The notes under the pieces: model-generated
Databases searched by the model: none
Told to the model about the DNA's origin: nothing
What the model saw: the letters and a program-made list of their open reading frames with translations, nothing else
Position numbers and translations under genes: made by a program
Source: Actinomycetes bacterium
Lineage (GTDB): Bacteria > Actinomycetota > Actinomycetes > Propionibacteriales > Nocardioidaceae
Direction of reading: 5' to 3'
NCBI GenBank assembly: GCA_023417775.1
Contig: JAEZEJ010000154.1
Location: 1-39,751, forward strand
DNA: 39,751 nucleotides
Shown here: positions 1-7,572 of the stretch, piece by piece
Position numbering within the stretch: position 1 is the first letter of the stretch
How the letters are laid out: every line of letters starts with the position of its first letter

Positions 1-1319
1 GTCCCCGGCAGCGCCGTCACGGGCGCGACGGCGGGCACCTGGCGGGCGGGCGCACCGCTCACCTGGCCGACACCACGGGCGTCGCGCCGCTGCCCCGGGC
101 TGCCGCCGTCGAAGCCCGCCGCGATGACGGTGACGCGCACCTCGTCGCCGAGCGCGTCGTCGATGACCGCGCCGAAGATGATGTTCGCCTCGGCGTGCGC
201 GGCCTCCTGGACGAGGCGCGCCGCCTCGTTGATCTCGAACAGGCCGAGGTCGGACCCACCCTGGATCGACAGCAGGACGCCGTGGGCGCCGTCGATGCTC
301 GCCTCGAGCAGCGGCGACGAGATCGCCATCTCCGCGGCCTGGACGGCGCGGTCCTCCCCGCGCGCGAAGCCGATCCCCATGAGGGCGGACCCGGCGCCCT
401 GCATGACGGACTTGACGTCGGCGAAGTCGAGGTTGATGAGACCCGGCGTCGTGATGAGGTCGGTGATGCCCTGGACGCCGGACAGCAGCACCTGGTCGGC
501 CGAGTGGAAGGCGTCGAGCACCGAGACGTTGCGGTCCGAGATCGAGAGCAGGACGCCGTGCGCACCGTCGATGCTGGCCTCGAGCAGCGGGGAGGAGATG
601 GCCATCTCCGCGGCCTGCACGGCGCGGTCCTCGCCGCGTGCAAAGCCGATGCCCATGAGGGCGGACCCGGCGCCCTGCATGACGGACTTGACGTCCGCGA
701 AGTCCAGGTTGATGAGGCCGGGCGTCGTGATGAGGTCGGTGATGCCCTGCACACCGGACAGCAGCACCTGGTCCGCCGAGTGGAAGGCGTCGAGCACCGA
801 GACCGAGCGGTCCGAGATGGACAGCAGCCGGTCTTTCGGGATGACGATGAGCGTGTCGACCTCGGCGCGCAGCGCGTCGATGCCCGCGTCGGCCTGGTCC
901 GAGCGGCGGCGCCCCTCGAAGGTGAACGGGCGCGTGACGACACCGATCGTCAGCGCACCGCGCGAGCGCGCGATCCGCGCGACGACCGGCGCACCGCCCG
1001 TGCCGGTGCCACCGCCCTCGCCCGCGGTGACGAAGACCATGTCCGCACCGCGCAGGACGTCCTCGATCTCCTCGGCGTGGTCCTCCGCGGCCTTCTTGCC
1101 GACCTCGGGGTCGGCGCCGGCACCGAGCCCGCGCGTGAGCTCGCGGCCGACGTCGAGCTTGACGTCGGCGTCGGACATGAGCAGGGCCTGGGCGTCGGTG
1201 TTGATGGCGATGAACTCGACACCCTTGAGACCGACCTCGATCATGCGGTTGACGGCGTTGACGCCGCCGCCGCCGATGCCGACCACCTTGATCACCGCGA
1301 GGTAGTTCTGAACCGCCAT
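1..1319 (-). CDS. ftsZ: Cell-division GTPase FtsZ with an internal 92-residue tandem duplication (C-terminus beyond the window)
   Basis: Tubulin-like GTPase that polymerises into the Z-ring at midcell. The start is ATG at 1319, giving MAVQNYLAVIKVVGIGGGGV, with AAGG-rich sequence just upstream. The GTP-binding signature GGGTGTGG follows GEG in the N-terminal domain, and the reading frame is open to base 1. Residues 169-260 and 261-352 are near-identical copies of the segment from central helix H7 through the T7 synergy loop (NLDFADV) to the LLSI strand. Catalytic-loop Asp pairs therefore occur twice, at D206/D209 and D298/D301. After the second copy the protein resumes the normal sequence (QGGSDLGLFEINEA, then VTVIAAGFD). 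Up to AAGFD it has about 405 residues where a normal actinobacterial FtsZ has about 313, so it is exactly one repeat longer. It lies downstream of ftsQ, separated by a 165-bp gap with its own candidate promoter. The FtsZ identity is certain; how the longer protein folds is unknown. Confidence 0.96.
   Translation of the reverse strand, partial: MAVQNYLAVIKVVGIGGGGVNAVNRMIEVGLKGVEFIAINTDAQALLMSDADVKLDVGRELTRGLGAGADPEVGKKAAEDHAEEIEDVLRGADMVFVTAGEGGGTGTGGAPVVARIARSRGALTIGVVTRPFTFEGRRRSDQADAGIDALRAEVDTLIVIPKDRLLSISDRSVSVLDAFHSADQVLLSGVQGITDLITTPGLINLDFADVKSVMQGAGSALMGIGFARGEDRAVQAAEMAISSPLLEASIDGAHGVLLSISDRNVSVLDAFHSADQVLLSGVQGITDLITTPGLINLDFADVKSVMQGAGSALMGIGFARGEDRAVQAAEMAISSPLLEASIDGAHGVLLSIQGGSDLGLFEINEAARLVQEAAHAEANIIFGAVIDDALGDEVRVTVIAAGFDGGSPGQRRDARGVGQVSGAPARQVPAVAPVTALPG
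264..539 (-). repeat. ftsZ tandem duplication, second copy (codons 261-352)
   Basis: Compared base by base with the copy at 540-815, I count 22 differences in 276 positions. Nineteen are synonymous third-position changes. The other three fall in one codon (AAC here, TCG in the first copy), giving Asn264 in place of Ser172. The protein copies are therefore 91/92 identical while the DNA is about 92% identical. Confidence 0.95.
540..815 (-). repeat. ftsZ tandem duplication, first copy (codons 169-260)
   Basis: This 276-bp unit is followed without any gap by a second unit of exactly the same length. It encodes H7, the T7 loop and the next helices and strands, ending GVLLSI. Both edges fall on sequence encoding LLSI, which in an ordinary FtsZ occurs at the two equivalent places. 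This suggests unequal crossing-over or slippage between short direct repeats of about 12 nt. Confidence 0.95.
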
Positions 1320-1384
1320 CTGCCTTGCCCTTCGTTCGCTGACTGCCTGGAGTGAGACTGTGAACCTTAACCCTCAGGTCGAGG

Positions 1385-1414
1385 TTTATAGTTATGTCAA
1401 CCTCTCGATGACAA
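1385..1414 (-). promoter_or_regulatory. Candidate ftsZ promoter in the ftsQ-ftsZ gap
   Basis: On the minus strand a TTGTCA -35-like hexamer (1414-1409) is followed after 18 bp by TATAAA (1390-1385), about 65 bp before the ftsZ start. The 165-bp ftsQ-ftsZ gap (1320-1484) is the longest in the cluster. Promoters specific to ftsZ are known at this place in other actinobacteria. The assignment is by motif only. Confidence 0.45.
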
Positions 1415-1484
1415 GACTCTAGGCGTCGGATCCGGGACGAAGCCGTCAACACGCCGAGCGCGGACGGACTTGTGCGATGACGCT

Positions 1485-2201
1485 CTACTCGCGGGTGGTG
1501 GGGCGTGTGGGGACGCTCACGTCGTACTCGCTCGCCGGGATATTGAGCAGGACCCGCAGCACTCGCAGTTTGGCCTTCGCCTCGGCCGCGCTCCCCCACG
1601 TGACCAGCCGGCCATCGCCCAAGGCCAGCTCGACCGAGTCCACCGTCTCGGCCCGTACCTGGCCGACACCCGCGGCGAGATCGGGATCGTTCGTCCGGAC
1701 GTCGTCGGCCACCTGGGCGGCGGCCGCCAGCACATCCTCGTCGTCCAGGTCGACCTGCAGCTGCAGCAGTCCCTCGGGCACGGGATCGGCGGGCAGGTAC
1801 ACGACACCCTCCCCGTCCACGAGCCATGGACCGCCCGCGCGGTCGACCCAGGCGACGGCCTCCCGCTCGGTCACCTCGACCCGCACCGTGTCGGGCCATC
1901 CGCGCGACACCTCGACCTCGCGGGCCGGGGCCAGCGCCTCGGTGACTCGCTCGGCGACGGCATCGGTGTCGAGCCGGGCCAAGGGGGTGCCGATCGGCGC
2001 ATCGGCCGCCTGCACGACCTGCTCCTCGGTGAGCTGTTCGACGCCGGTCACCCGCACCTTCTGCGCGACCAGCAGGTCCGAGAACCACACGGCCCACACG
2101 GCCGCGCCGATCAGAGCGACCACCAGGGCCGCGAGGAGCCCGCGTTTCCAGCGGCGGCGGCGCCGCTGACGCATCCGCTCCTCGAAGGCGGTCCTGGTCA
2201 C
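1485..2201 (-). CDS. ftsQ: Cell-division protein FtsQ (POTRA domain)
   Basis: Bitopic divisome protein that links FtsL/FtsI-type septal synthesis proteins to the Z-ring. It has a basic cytoplasmic tail of about 20 residues (RQRRRRRWKR), one membrane helix (about residues 21-40, LLAALVVALIGAAVWAVWF), then a POTRA-type segment (VRVTGVEQLTEEQVVQAA) and the extracellular beta domain ending near PASEYDVSVPTRP. At 238 aa it has a usual length for the family. The GTG start overlaps the murC stop as GTGA, so translation is probably coupled. Family and context agree well. Confidence 0.93.
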   Translation of the reverse strand: MTRTAFEERMRQRRRRRWKRGLLAALVVALIGAAVWAVWFSDLLVAQKVRVTGVEQLTEEQVVQAADAPIGTPLARLDTDAVAERVTEALAPAREVEVSRGWPDTVRVEVTEREAVAWVDRAGGPWLVDGEGVVYLPADPVPEGLLQLQVDLDDEDVLAAAAQVADDVRTNDPDLAAGVGQVRAETVDSVELALGDGRLVTWGSAAEAKAKLRVLRVLLNIPASEYDVSVPTRPTTRE

Positions 2202-3598
2202 CGGCTCTCCAACAACGCCAGCAGGCGCGGTCCGACCTCCGTGATGTCGCCGGCGCCGAGGGTCACCACCACATCGCCGGGGCGCACCAGCTCGGCGAGC
2301 CGGTCGGCCGCGCCGCCGACGGGCCCGATCGCCCGCGCCGGCACACCGCTCACCGCATCGGCCACCAGTTCAGCGGTCACCTGCGGATCCGGATCCTCCC
2401 GCGCGAGGTAGATGTCGACCACCGCCACCTCGTCGGCCGCGGAGAGCGCCTGTCCCATCAAGGTCCCGAAGATCCGGGTCCGGCTGACCAGGTGCGGCTG
2501 GAAGGCCGCCACGAGACGTGCCCCTCCCGCGATCTGGCGGGCGGCCGCCAGATCCGCCACGAGCTCGGTCGGGTGATGGGCGTAGGAGTCGTACACCCGC
2601 ACGTCCCCGGCCTCGCCCTTGTACTCCATCCGGCGGGCAGCTCCCGCGTACGCTCCCAGACCGGCCGCGAGGGCATCGGGGGCGTGCCCGAGGACGTGCC
2701 CGGCGGCCAGGGCGAGGAGCGCGTCCTGCACGTAGTGGCGACCCGGTACGGCCAGCTCGAGCGGCACCGTGGACCCGTCGACCACGGCGGTCAGCATCGT
2801 GCGAGCGCCTTCGACGCGGACATCGCGGGCGGTGACATCCGCCGGCACCTCGAGGGCGACGGTCACGACCCGCAGGCCCGCCGAGCGGGCGACCTCCGCC
2901 AGCCGCGCGGCTCCGGGGTCGTCGACGCCGATCACGGCGGTCGAGCCGACGGTCGCCACGAAGTCCGTGAACGCCGCCTCGTAGGCCTCGACGCTCCCCC
3001 ACACGTCGAGATGGTCGGCGTCGACATTCGTGACGACGGCCACCTGCGGGTGGTAGTGCAGGAAGGCGCCGTCGCTCTCATCGGCCTCGACGATGAAGAC
3101 ATCGTCGGCACCCGCACGTGCATTGGTGCCGAGGGACGGGATCTGCGCACCGATCGCGAAGGAGGGATCGGCGCCTGCGCCCTGCAGGGCGCAGGTGAGC
3201 ATGGCCGTCGTGGTGGTCTTGCCATGGGTGCCAGCGACCGCGACCGTCACCGTCGGCGGGGTCATCAACGATGCCAGCCCGGCCGATCTCGGCCAGAGCC
3301 GGATGCCCGCGCGCTGCGCGGCCAGCACCTCGGGATTGTCCTCTCGCACCGCGGTGCTCGCGATGACGGTGTCCGCACCGGCGATGTGGTCGCCGTCCTG
3401 GCCGACGAAGCACTCGATGCCCTCGGACCGCAGGGACGCCAGTACCTCGGAGTCGCGCTGATCGGAACCTTGCACCCGCAGACCGCGCTGGGCCATGATC
3501 CGGGCGATGGCCGAGAGGCCCGCACCGCCGATGCCGATGAAATGGATCGTTCCCAGGTCGGCGGCCGGCAGGACGTGATCGGGGACCGGGATCTTCAC
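2198..3598 (-). CDS. murC: UDP-N-acetylmuramate--L-alanine ligase MurC
   Basis: Cytoplasmic ligase that adds L-Ala to UDP-MurNAc, the first amino-acid step of the peptidoglycan stem. The GTG start at 3598 (VKIPVPDHVLP) overlaps the murG stop as GTGA. Longer upstream frames would run through murG. An N-terminal Rossmann motif (IHFIGIGGAGLSAIA) precedes the ATP-binding loop GTHGKTTT near residue 121 and the Mur central domain (EADESDGAFL, NVDADHLDVW). The C-terminal domain includes DSYAHHPTEL. At 466 aa it is typical for the family. It lies between murG and ftsQ with 4-base overlaps on both sides. Confidence 0.96.
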   Translation of the reverse strand: MKIPVPDHVLPAADLGTIHFIGIGGAGLSAIARIMAQRGLRVQGSDQRDSEVLASLRSEGIECFVGQDGDHIAGADTVIASTAVREDNPEVLAAQRAGIRLWPRSAGLASLMTPPTVTVAVAGTHGKTTTTAMLTCALQGAGADPSFAIGAQIPSLGTNARAGADDVFIVEADESDGAFLHYHPQVAVVTNVDADHLDVWGSVEAYEAAFTDFVATVGSTAVIGVDDPGAARLAEVARSAGLRVVTVALEVPADVTARDVRVEGARTMLTAVVDGSTVPLELAVPGRHYVQDALLALAAGHVLGHAPDALAAGLGAYAGAARRMEYKGEAGDVRVYDSYAHHPTELVADLAAARQIAGGARLVAAFQPHLVSRTRIFGTLMGQALSAADEVAVVDIYLAREDPDPQVTAELVADAVSGVPARAIGPVGGAADRLAELVRPGDVVVTLGAGDITEVGPRLLALLESR

Positions 3599-4680
3599 CG
3601 GCGCTCCCCTCCCGCCAGGTGGATCAGTTCGGCGAGCCGTTCCGCCGCATCCGCTCGCACGATGTCCGAGGCCGCGGCGGACATCTGCTCGAGGGCGGCC
3701 GGATCGGTCACCAGCGGGATCACGGCCTGCTCGACCCACGCGGAGGTGAAGGCCGCGTCGTCGATGAGCACGCCTCCCCCGGCCTCGACGACCGGGTGGG
3801 CGTTGAGCGCCTGCTCGCCGTTGCCGATCGGCAGCGGGACGAAGGCCGCGGGGAGGCCCACCGCGGCCACCTCCGTGACGGTATTGGCACCGGAGCGGCA
3901 GACGGTGAAGTCGGCGGCCGCGTAGGCGAGATCCATCCGCTCGATGAAGGGGATCACGCGATAGGGCGGGTCACCGGGGCCCGGCTCCACCGGAACCTCG
4001 TCGGGGCGACCGGCGGCATGCAGCACCTGGATGCCGGCCGCGGCCAGCGCGGGTGCGGCCCCGGCCATCGCCTGGTTGATGCGCCGCGCCCCCTGCGATC
4101 CACCGGTCACGAGGATGGTGGGGCGCTCGGGGTCGAGATCGAAGAAGCGACGCGCCTCGGCGCGCTCGGCCGCCCGGTCCAGCGAGGCGATCTCGCGGCG
4201 GATCGGCAGGCCGAGATACTGCGCATGCGGCAGGACCGTGTCCGGGAAGCTGGTCGCGACATGCTGGGTGAAACGCGCCCCGAGCTTATTGGCGATGCCG
4301 GGCAGGGCATTGCCCTCGTGCACCACGATCGGCAGCTTGCGCCGCCGGGCCGCGAGATAGGCCGGCACCGAGACATAGCCGCCGAATCCCACCACGACAT
4401 CCGGCGAGAAGCCGTCGATGACCTCCAGGGTCGCCTTCACCGTGCGGCGCAGCCGAACCGGCACCTTGGCGAGATCGGCGCCCGGGCGGCGCGGCAGCGG
4501 AACCGGCGGGACCAGCTCGAGCCGATAGCCGGCCGCCGGGACGAGCTCGACCTCCAGCCCACGGGGCGTGCCAAGGCAGACCAGCTCATCGCCCGCCGAG
4601 GCGAGCACCGCGGCGGTCGCCAACAGCGGTGAGGTGTGTCCGGCGGTTCCTCCGCCGGCGAGCAGCACGCGCATCCTCAC
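3595..4680 (-). CDS. murG: Lipid II-forming GlcNAc transferase MurG
   Basis: Membrane-associated GT28 glycosyltransferase that transfers GlcNAc from UDP-GlcNAc to lipid I, making lipid II. The N-terminal glycine-rich loop (LLAGGGTAGHTSPLLATA) and the C-terminal donor-site segments (VTGGSQGARRIN, VCRSGANTVTEVAAVGLPAAFVPLP) are present. The GTG start at 4680 overlaps the ftsW stop as GTGA; an ATG at 4674 is the alternative. At 361 aa it has the normal size. It lies between ftsW and murC in the usual dcw order. Confidence 0.96.
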   Translation of the reverse strand: MRMRVLLAGGGTAGHTSPLLATAAVLASAGDELVCLGTPRGLEVELVPAAGYRLELVPPVPLPRRPGADLAKVPVRLRRTVKATLEVIDGFSPDVVVGFGGYVSVPAYLAARRRKLPIVVHEGNALPGIANKLGARFTQHVATSFPDTVLPHAQYLGLPIRREIASLDRAAERAEARRFFDLDPERPTILVTGGSQGARRINQAMAGAAPALAAAGIQVLHAAGRPDEVPVEPGPGDPPYRVIPFIERMDLAYAAADFTVCRSGANTVTEVAAVGLPAAFVPLPIGNGEQALNAHPVVEAGGGVLIDDAAFTSAWVEQAVIPLVTDPAALEQMSAAASDIVRADAAERLAELIHLAGGERR

Positions 4681-5888
4681 ACCCCCGCCTTACGGCGACG
4701 GCTGGTGGCCAGCGCGCGGGCAGCCCCCGGTTCGGTGGTGGCGCACTTGGCGAGGAAGCCGAGTCCGACGAGTGTGGCGAGCAGGCTGGACCCTCCATAG
4801 GAGATGAGCGGCAGCGGGATGCCGATGACCGGCAGCAGGCCCACCACCATGCCGACATTGATGATGGCCTGGGACAGCAGCCAGATCGTGATGCCGGCCG
4901 CCACATACCGGGCGAAACGGTCACGGGCGCGCATGGAGATCCGGAAGCCGACGAAGCCCAGCATGCCGAAGAGCGCCAACAGCACGAGGGTCCCCGCCAG
5001 ACCGAGTTCCTCGCCGATCACCGCGAGGATGAAGTCATTGTGCGCCTCGGGCAGCGCGCCCCACTTCTGCCGGCTCTGACCGAGGCCGACGCCCCCGAAT
5101 CCGCCGCGGGCGAAGGCCATCATCGCCTTGATCGACTGGTGCCCGGCGCCCTCGGGATCAGCCGTCGGATCCAGGAAGCTCAGCATGCGGGTGACGCGGT
5201 GCGGGGCCGTGGCGACGAAGAACACCGAGACGACGCCGATCGCGAGCCCGAGGAACCACATATAGCGCGCGGGCAGCCCGGCCACCCAGAGCATGCCGAC
5301 GATGACGGCGAAGAGCACGAGCGCGGTGCCGAGATCGTCCTGGGCGACGACCATCGCCGCCACGACGCCCGCCACCGGGAGCATCGGGGTGAGGATGTAG
5401 CGCGGCGTGCCCAGGTACTTGTGCCGCCGGTCGTACAGGTCCGCGATCCACAGCACCAGGGCGAGCTTGGCGAGCTCGGAGGGCTGCAGGTTGAAACCGC
5501 CGAACAGCGGCAGCCAGTTGCGGTTGCCGTTGACCTCCAGGCCCAGCGGGGTGAAGGTCAAGATGATGAGGGCGACGACGATCAGCAGCACCGGGCGGAT
5601 GAGCATCCGCAGTGTGCTCATGGGCATCCGCAGGACGAGCAGGAAGCCGGTCACGCCCGCGGCCGCGAAGATCGCCTGACGCGTGACGATATAGAAGGAG
5701 TCCCCATAGGTGCGCAGGGCGAAGACCGAGCTCGCGCTGAGCACCATGATGAGACCGAGGCCCAGCAGGATCGCGGTGAGACCCAGGACGAGCTGATAGG
5801 ACGCCAGCGGACGCGACAGCACCTGGTGTACGGACTCCATCGCCGCCGCGGTGCGGCGGGGCCGGGTCGTCGAGCGAGGCTCACTCAT
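4677..5888 (-). CDS. ftsW: SEDS-family septal peptidoglycan polymerase FtsW
   Basis: Polytopic membrane glycosyltransferase that polymerises lipid II at the septum together with the class B PBP FtsI. About ten hydrophobic helices follow a basic cytoplasmic tail (RSTTRPRR). Family signatures visible are NGNRNWLPL, LQPSELAKLALVLW, AQDDLGTALVL, HNDFILAVIGEELG and the C-terminal PLPLISYGGSSLL. I chose the ATG at 5888 (MSEPRSTTR), giving 403 aa. The frame stays open up to 5966, but that extension is a leader-like sequence resembling the one before qcrA. The start overlaps the stop of a 15-codon ORF as ATGA. Confidence 0.94.
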   Translation of the reverse strand: MSEPRSTTRPRRTAAAMESVHQVLSRPLASYQLVLGLTAILLGLGLIMVLSASSVFALRTYGDSFYIVTRQAIFAAAGVTGFLLVLRMPMSTLRMLIRPVLLIVVALIILTFTPLGLEVNGNRNWLPLFGGFNLQPSELAKLALVLWIADLYDRRHKYLGTPRYILTPMLPVAGVVAAMVVAQDDLGTALVLFAVIVGMLWVAGLPARYMWFLGLAIGVVSVFFVATAPHRVTRMLSFLDPTADPEGAGHQSIKAMMAFARGGFGGVGLGQSRQKWGALPEAHNDFILAVIGEELGLAGTLVLLALFGMLGFVGFRISMRARDRFARYVAAGITIWLLSQAIINVGMVVGLLPVIGIPLPLISYGGSSLLATLVGLGFLAKCATTEPGAARALATSRRRKAGV

Positions 5889-5932
5889 GCCGCCACCGCC
5901 CGGAGAGAAGCACGGTGGGGCGATGCCGGCAT
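5885..5932 (-). other. Leader element before ftsW with a 15-codon ORF (MPAS...AVAA)
   Basis: The 50 bp before ftsW resemble the 50 bp before qcrA. Both start TCATGCCGGCA, end GGCGGTGGCGGCATGAG, and match at about 36 of 51 aligned positions. In both, a mini-ORF beginning Met-Pro-Ala and ending Ala-Val-Ala-Ala stops on a TGA overlapping the ATG of the next gene. No clear Shine-Dalgarno precedes ftsW, so coupling to this mini-ORF is possible. I cannot tell whether the peptide is made. The rest of the ftsW-murD gap (5933-6026) shows no further gene. Confidence 0.45.
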
Positions 5933-6026
5933 GACGGAGTTCTGCGGGGTGCTTGGGGAAGCTCACGCATGGGCAAGTCCTTCGGCGAGGCGGGGGAAGG
6001 TCGGGGAAGGAGAGAGCTGATCGGGA

Positions 6027-7478
6027 CTATGCGCGCTCGGCGAGACGTCGAACCGCCTCGGCGAACAACTCGCCACGCTGCGCATAGTCGGTGAACTGGT
6101 CCATGGACGCACATGCGGGCGCGAGGAGCACCGTGTCACCGTCACCGGCGAGCGACGACGCGACCTCGACCACACGATCCATGAGGTCATCCTCGCCCGA
6201 TTCGACCTCGACCACGGGTACCTCCGGCGCGTGTCGCGTCAGCGCTTCGGCGATGAGCGCGCGATCGCGACCGATCAGCACGACGGCACGGAGCCGGTCG
6301 CGGGCCTGCTCGACGAGGGCGTCGAAGGTGGCTCCCTTGGCGAGTCCGCCCGCGATCCAGACCGCGCTGGGCACGGCGGCCAGCGCGGCGGCAGCGGCGT
6401 GCGGGTTGGTGGCCTTCGAGTCGTCGACATAGCGGACGTCCCCGATCCGCCCCACCTCGGCCACCCGGTGCGGCCCCGGGCGGAAGGCCCGGAGTCCGGC
6501 CCGGACCGCCGAGGGTTCCACCCCGTGGGCTCGCGCCAGCGCGGCCGCTGCGAGCGCGTTCTCGATCACATGCGGCGCATCGTCGTAGAGATCGGCCAGC
6601 GACCCGAGCTCGGCGGCCTGCTCGACGCGGTTCTCCACGAAGGCCCGGTCCGCCAGCAGGTCGTCGACGACACCGAGCTCGCTCAGACCGGGGATGCCGC
6701 GGGTGAAGCCGATCGCCCGAGCCCCCTCGATGACATCGGCATCCTCGACGAGTCGCCGGGTCGCCGGATCGGCGATGTTGTAGACGCAGGCACGCTGCAC
6801 GTGTTCGTACACGCGCCCCTTCGCCGCCGCATAGGCCTCTGCTCCCCCGTGCCAGTCGTAGTGATCGGGGGCGATATTGAGCACCGCGGCCGATTCGGCG
6901 GACATCGAGGAGGTCCAGTGCAGCTGGAAGCTGGACAGCTCGACCGCCAGGACGTCGTATCCCTCCGGGTCCATGACGGCCTCGAGCACCGGGGTGCCGA
7001 CATTGCCGACCGCCCGCGCCCGCAGCCCGGCGGCCAGCAGGATCTGCTCGAGCATCTGCACCGTGGTGGTCTTGCCATTGGTGCCGGTCACGGCCAGCCA
7101 GGGGGCCGCGTTCTCTCCGCGCAGCCGCCAGGCGAGCTCGACCTCGCCCCAGATCGGGACACCGCGCTCGGCGGCCTGCGCCAGGAGCGGTGCATCGGGG
7201 CGCCAACCCGGTGAGGTCACGACGACATCGAGGTCCTCGGGCAGCGTGTCGGTCGCGCCCTCCCCCAGGCGGACGTCGGCACCGAGGATCCGCAACAGGG
7301 TGGCCTGTTCGCGCCGGGAGGCGTCTCCTTCCGAGGAGTCCACGGCGATGACCGATGCGCCCAGATGCGTCAGGGTGTCCGCGGCCGCGAATCCGCTGAC
7401 CCCGAATCCGGTGACGAGCGCGCGCACCCCCTCCCAGGAGTCCTCGCGGCCCAGCCCGTCCAGGTCGATCCCGCTCAT
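6027..7478 (-). CDS. murD: UDP-N-acetylmuramoylalanine--D-glutamate ligase MurD
   Basis: Cytoplasmic ligase that adds D-Glu to UDP-MurNAc-L-Ala. The N-terminal domain has ALVTGFGVSGFAAADTL; the ATP loop GTNGKTTT is near residue 131; then come ELSSFQLHW and NIAPDHYDWHG of the central domain. The C-terminal domain has YVDDSKATNPHAA and LLAPACASMDQF. ATG at 7478 is preceded by a purine-rich GAGAGGG. At 483 aa it is typical. Its upstream gap holds a large hairpin ending 13 nt before the start codon. Confidence 0.96.
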   Translation of the reverse strand: MSGIDLDGLGREDSWEGVRALVTGFGVSGFAAADTLTHLGASVIAVDSSEGDASRREQATLLRILGADVRLGEGATDTLPEDLDVVVTSPGWRPDAPLLAQAAERGVPIWGEVELAWRLRGENAAPWLAVTGTNGKTTTVQMLEQILLAAGLRARAVGNVGTPVLEAVMDPEGYDVLAVELSSFQLHWTSSMSAESAAVLNIAPDHYDWHGGAEAYAAAKGRVYEHVQRACVYNIADPATRRLVEDADVIEGARAIGFTRGIPGLSELGVVDDLLADRAFVENRVEQAAELGSLADLYDDAPHVIENALAAAALARAHGVEPSAVRAGLRAFRPGPHRVAEVGRIGDVRYVDDSKATNPHAAAAALAAVPSAVWIAGGLAKGATFDALVEQARDRLRAVVLIGRDRALIAEALTRHAPEVPVVEVESGEDDLMDRVVEVASSLAGDGDTVLLAPACASMDQFTDYAQRGELFAEAVRRLAERA

Positions 7479-7491
7479 CCCATCCCTCTCT

Positions 7492-7563
7492 GTACCGAGA
7501 TTTGCTCCCGATTCGTCAACCAGGAGCCGTCTCGGTCGACGAATCGGGAGCAGATCTCGGTAC
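7492..7563. repeat. 26-bp inverted repeat (hairpin) between mraY and murD
   Basis: The arms at 7492-7517 and 7538-7563 are reverse complements with one mismatch in 26 (G versus A), separated by a 20-nt loop. They begin GTACCGAGAT and end CGATTCGTC. There is no T-tract, so it is not a standard terminator. On the minus-strand mRNA the structure would end just before the murD Shine-Dalgarno region. It is the only non-coding insertion in the mraY-murD gap (7479-7572). Confidence 0.9.
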
Positions 7564-7572
7564 GGCGCACGC

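Noticed and set aside
264..815. ftsZ repeat as an assembly stutter
   Set aside because: The copies differ at 22 positions, nearly all silent, so they cannot be the same reads placed twice. A strain chimera would need joining through about 12 nt.
59..943. Long minus-strand open frame inside ftsZ rich in Ser, Arg and Pro
   Set aside because: It is an out-of-frame shadow of ftsZ. Its internal repeat only mirrors the 276-bp duplication, and the composition is not protein-like.
5889..5966. N-terminal extension of FtsW from the ATG at 5966
   Set aside because: The extension is encoded by the leader element that also occurs before qcrA, and FtsW proteins do not have it.
4629..6020. Plus-strand frame opposite ftsW (463 codons, His/Asp/Arg-rich)
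   Set aside because: It is a high-GC antisense shadow. Codon positions and motifs clearly favour FtsW on the minus strand.
7492..7563. Rho-independent terminator between mraY and murD
   Set aside because: There is no T-tract on either strand, and genes of the same operon lie on both sides.
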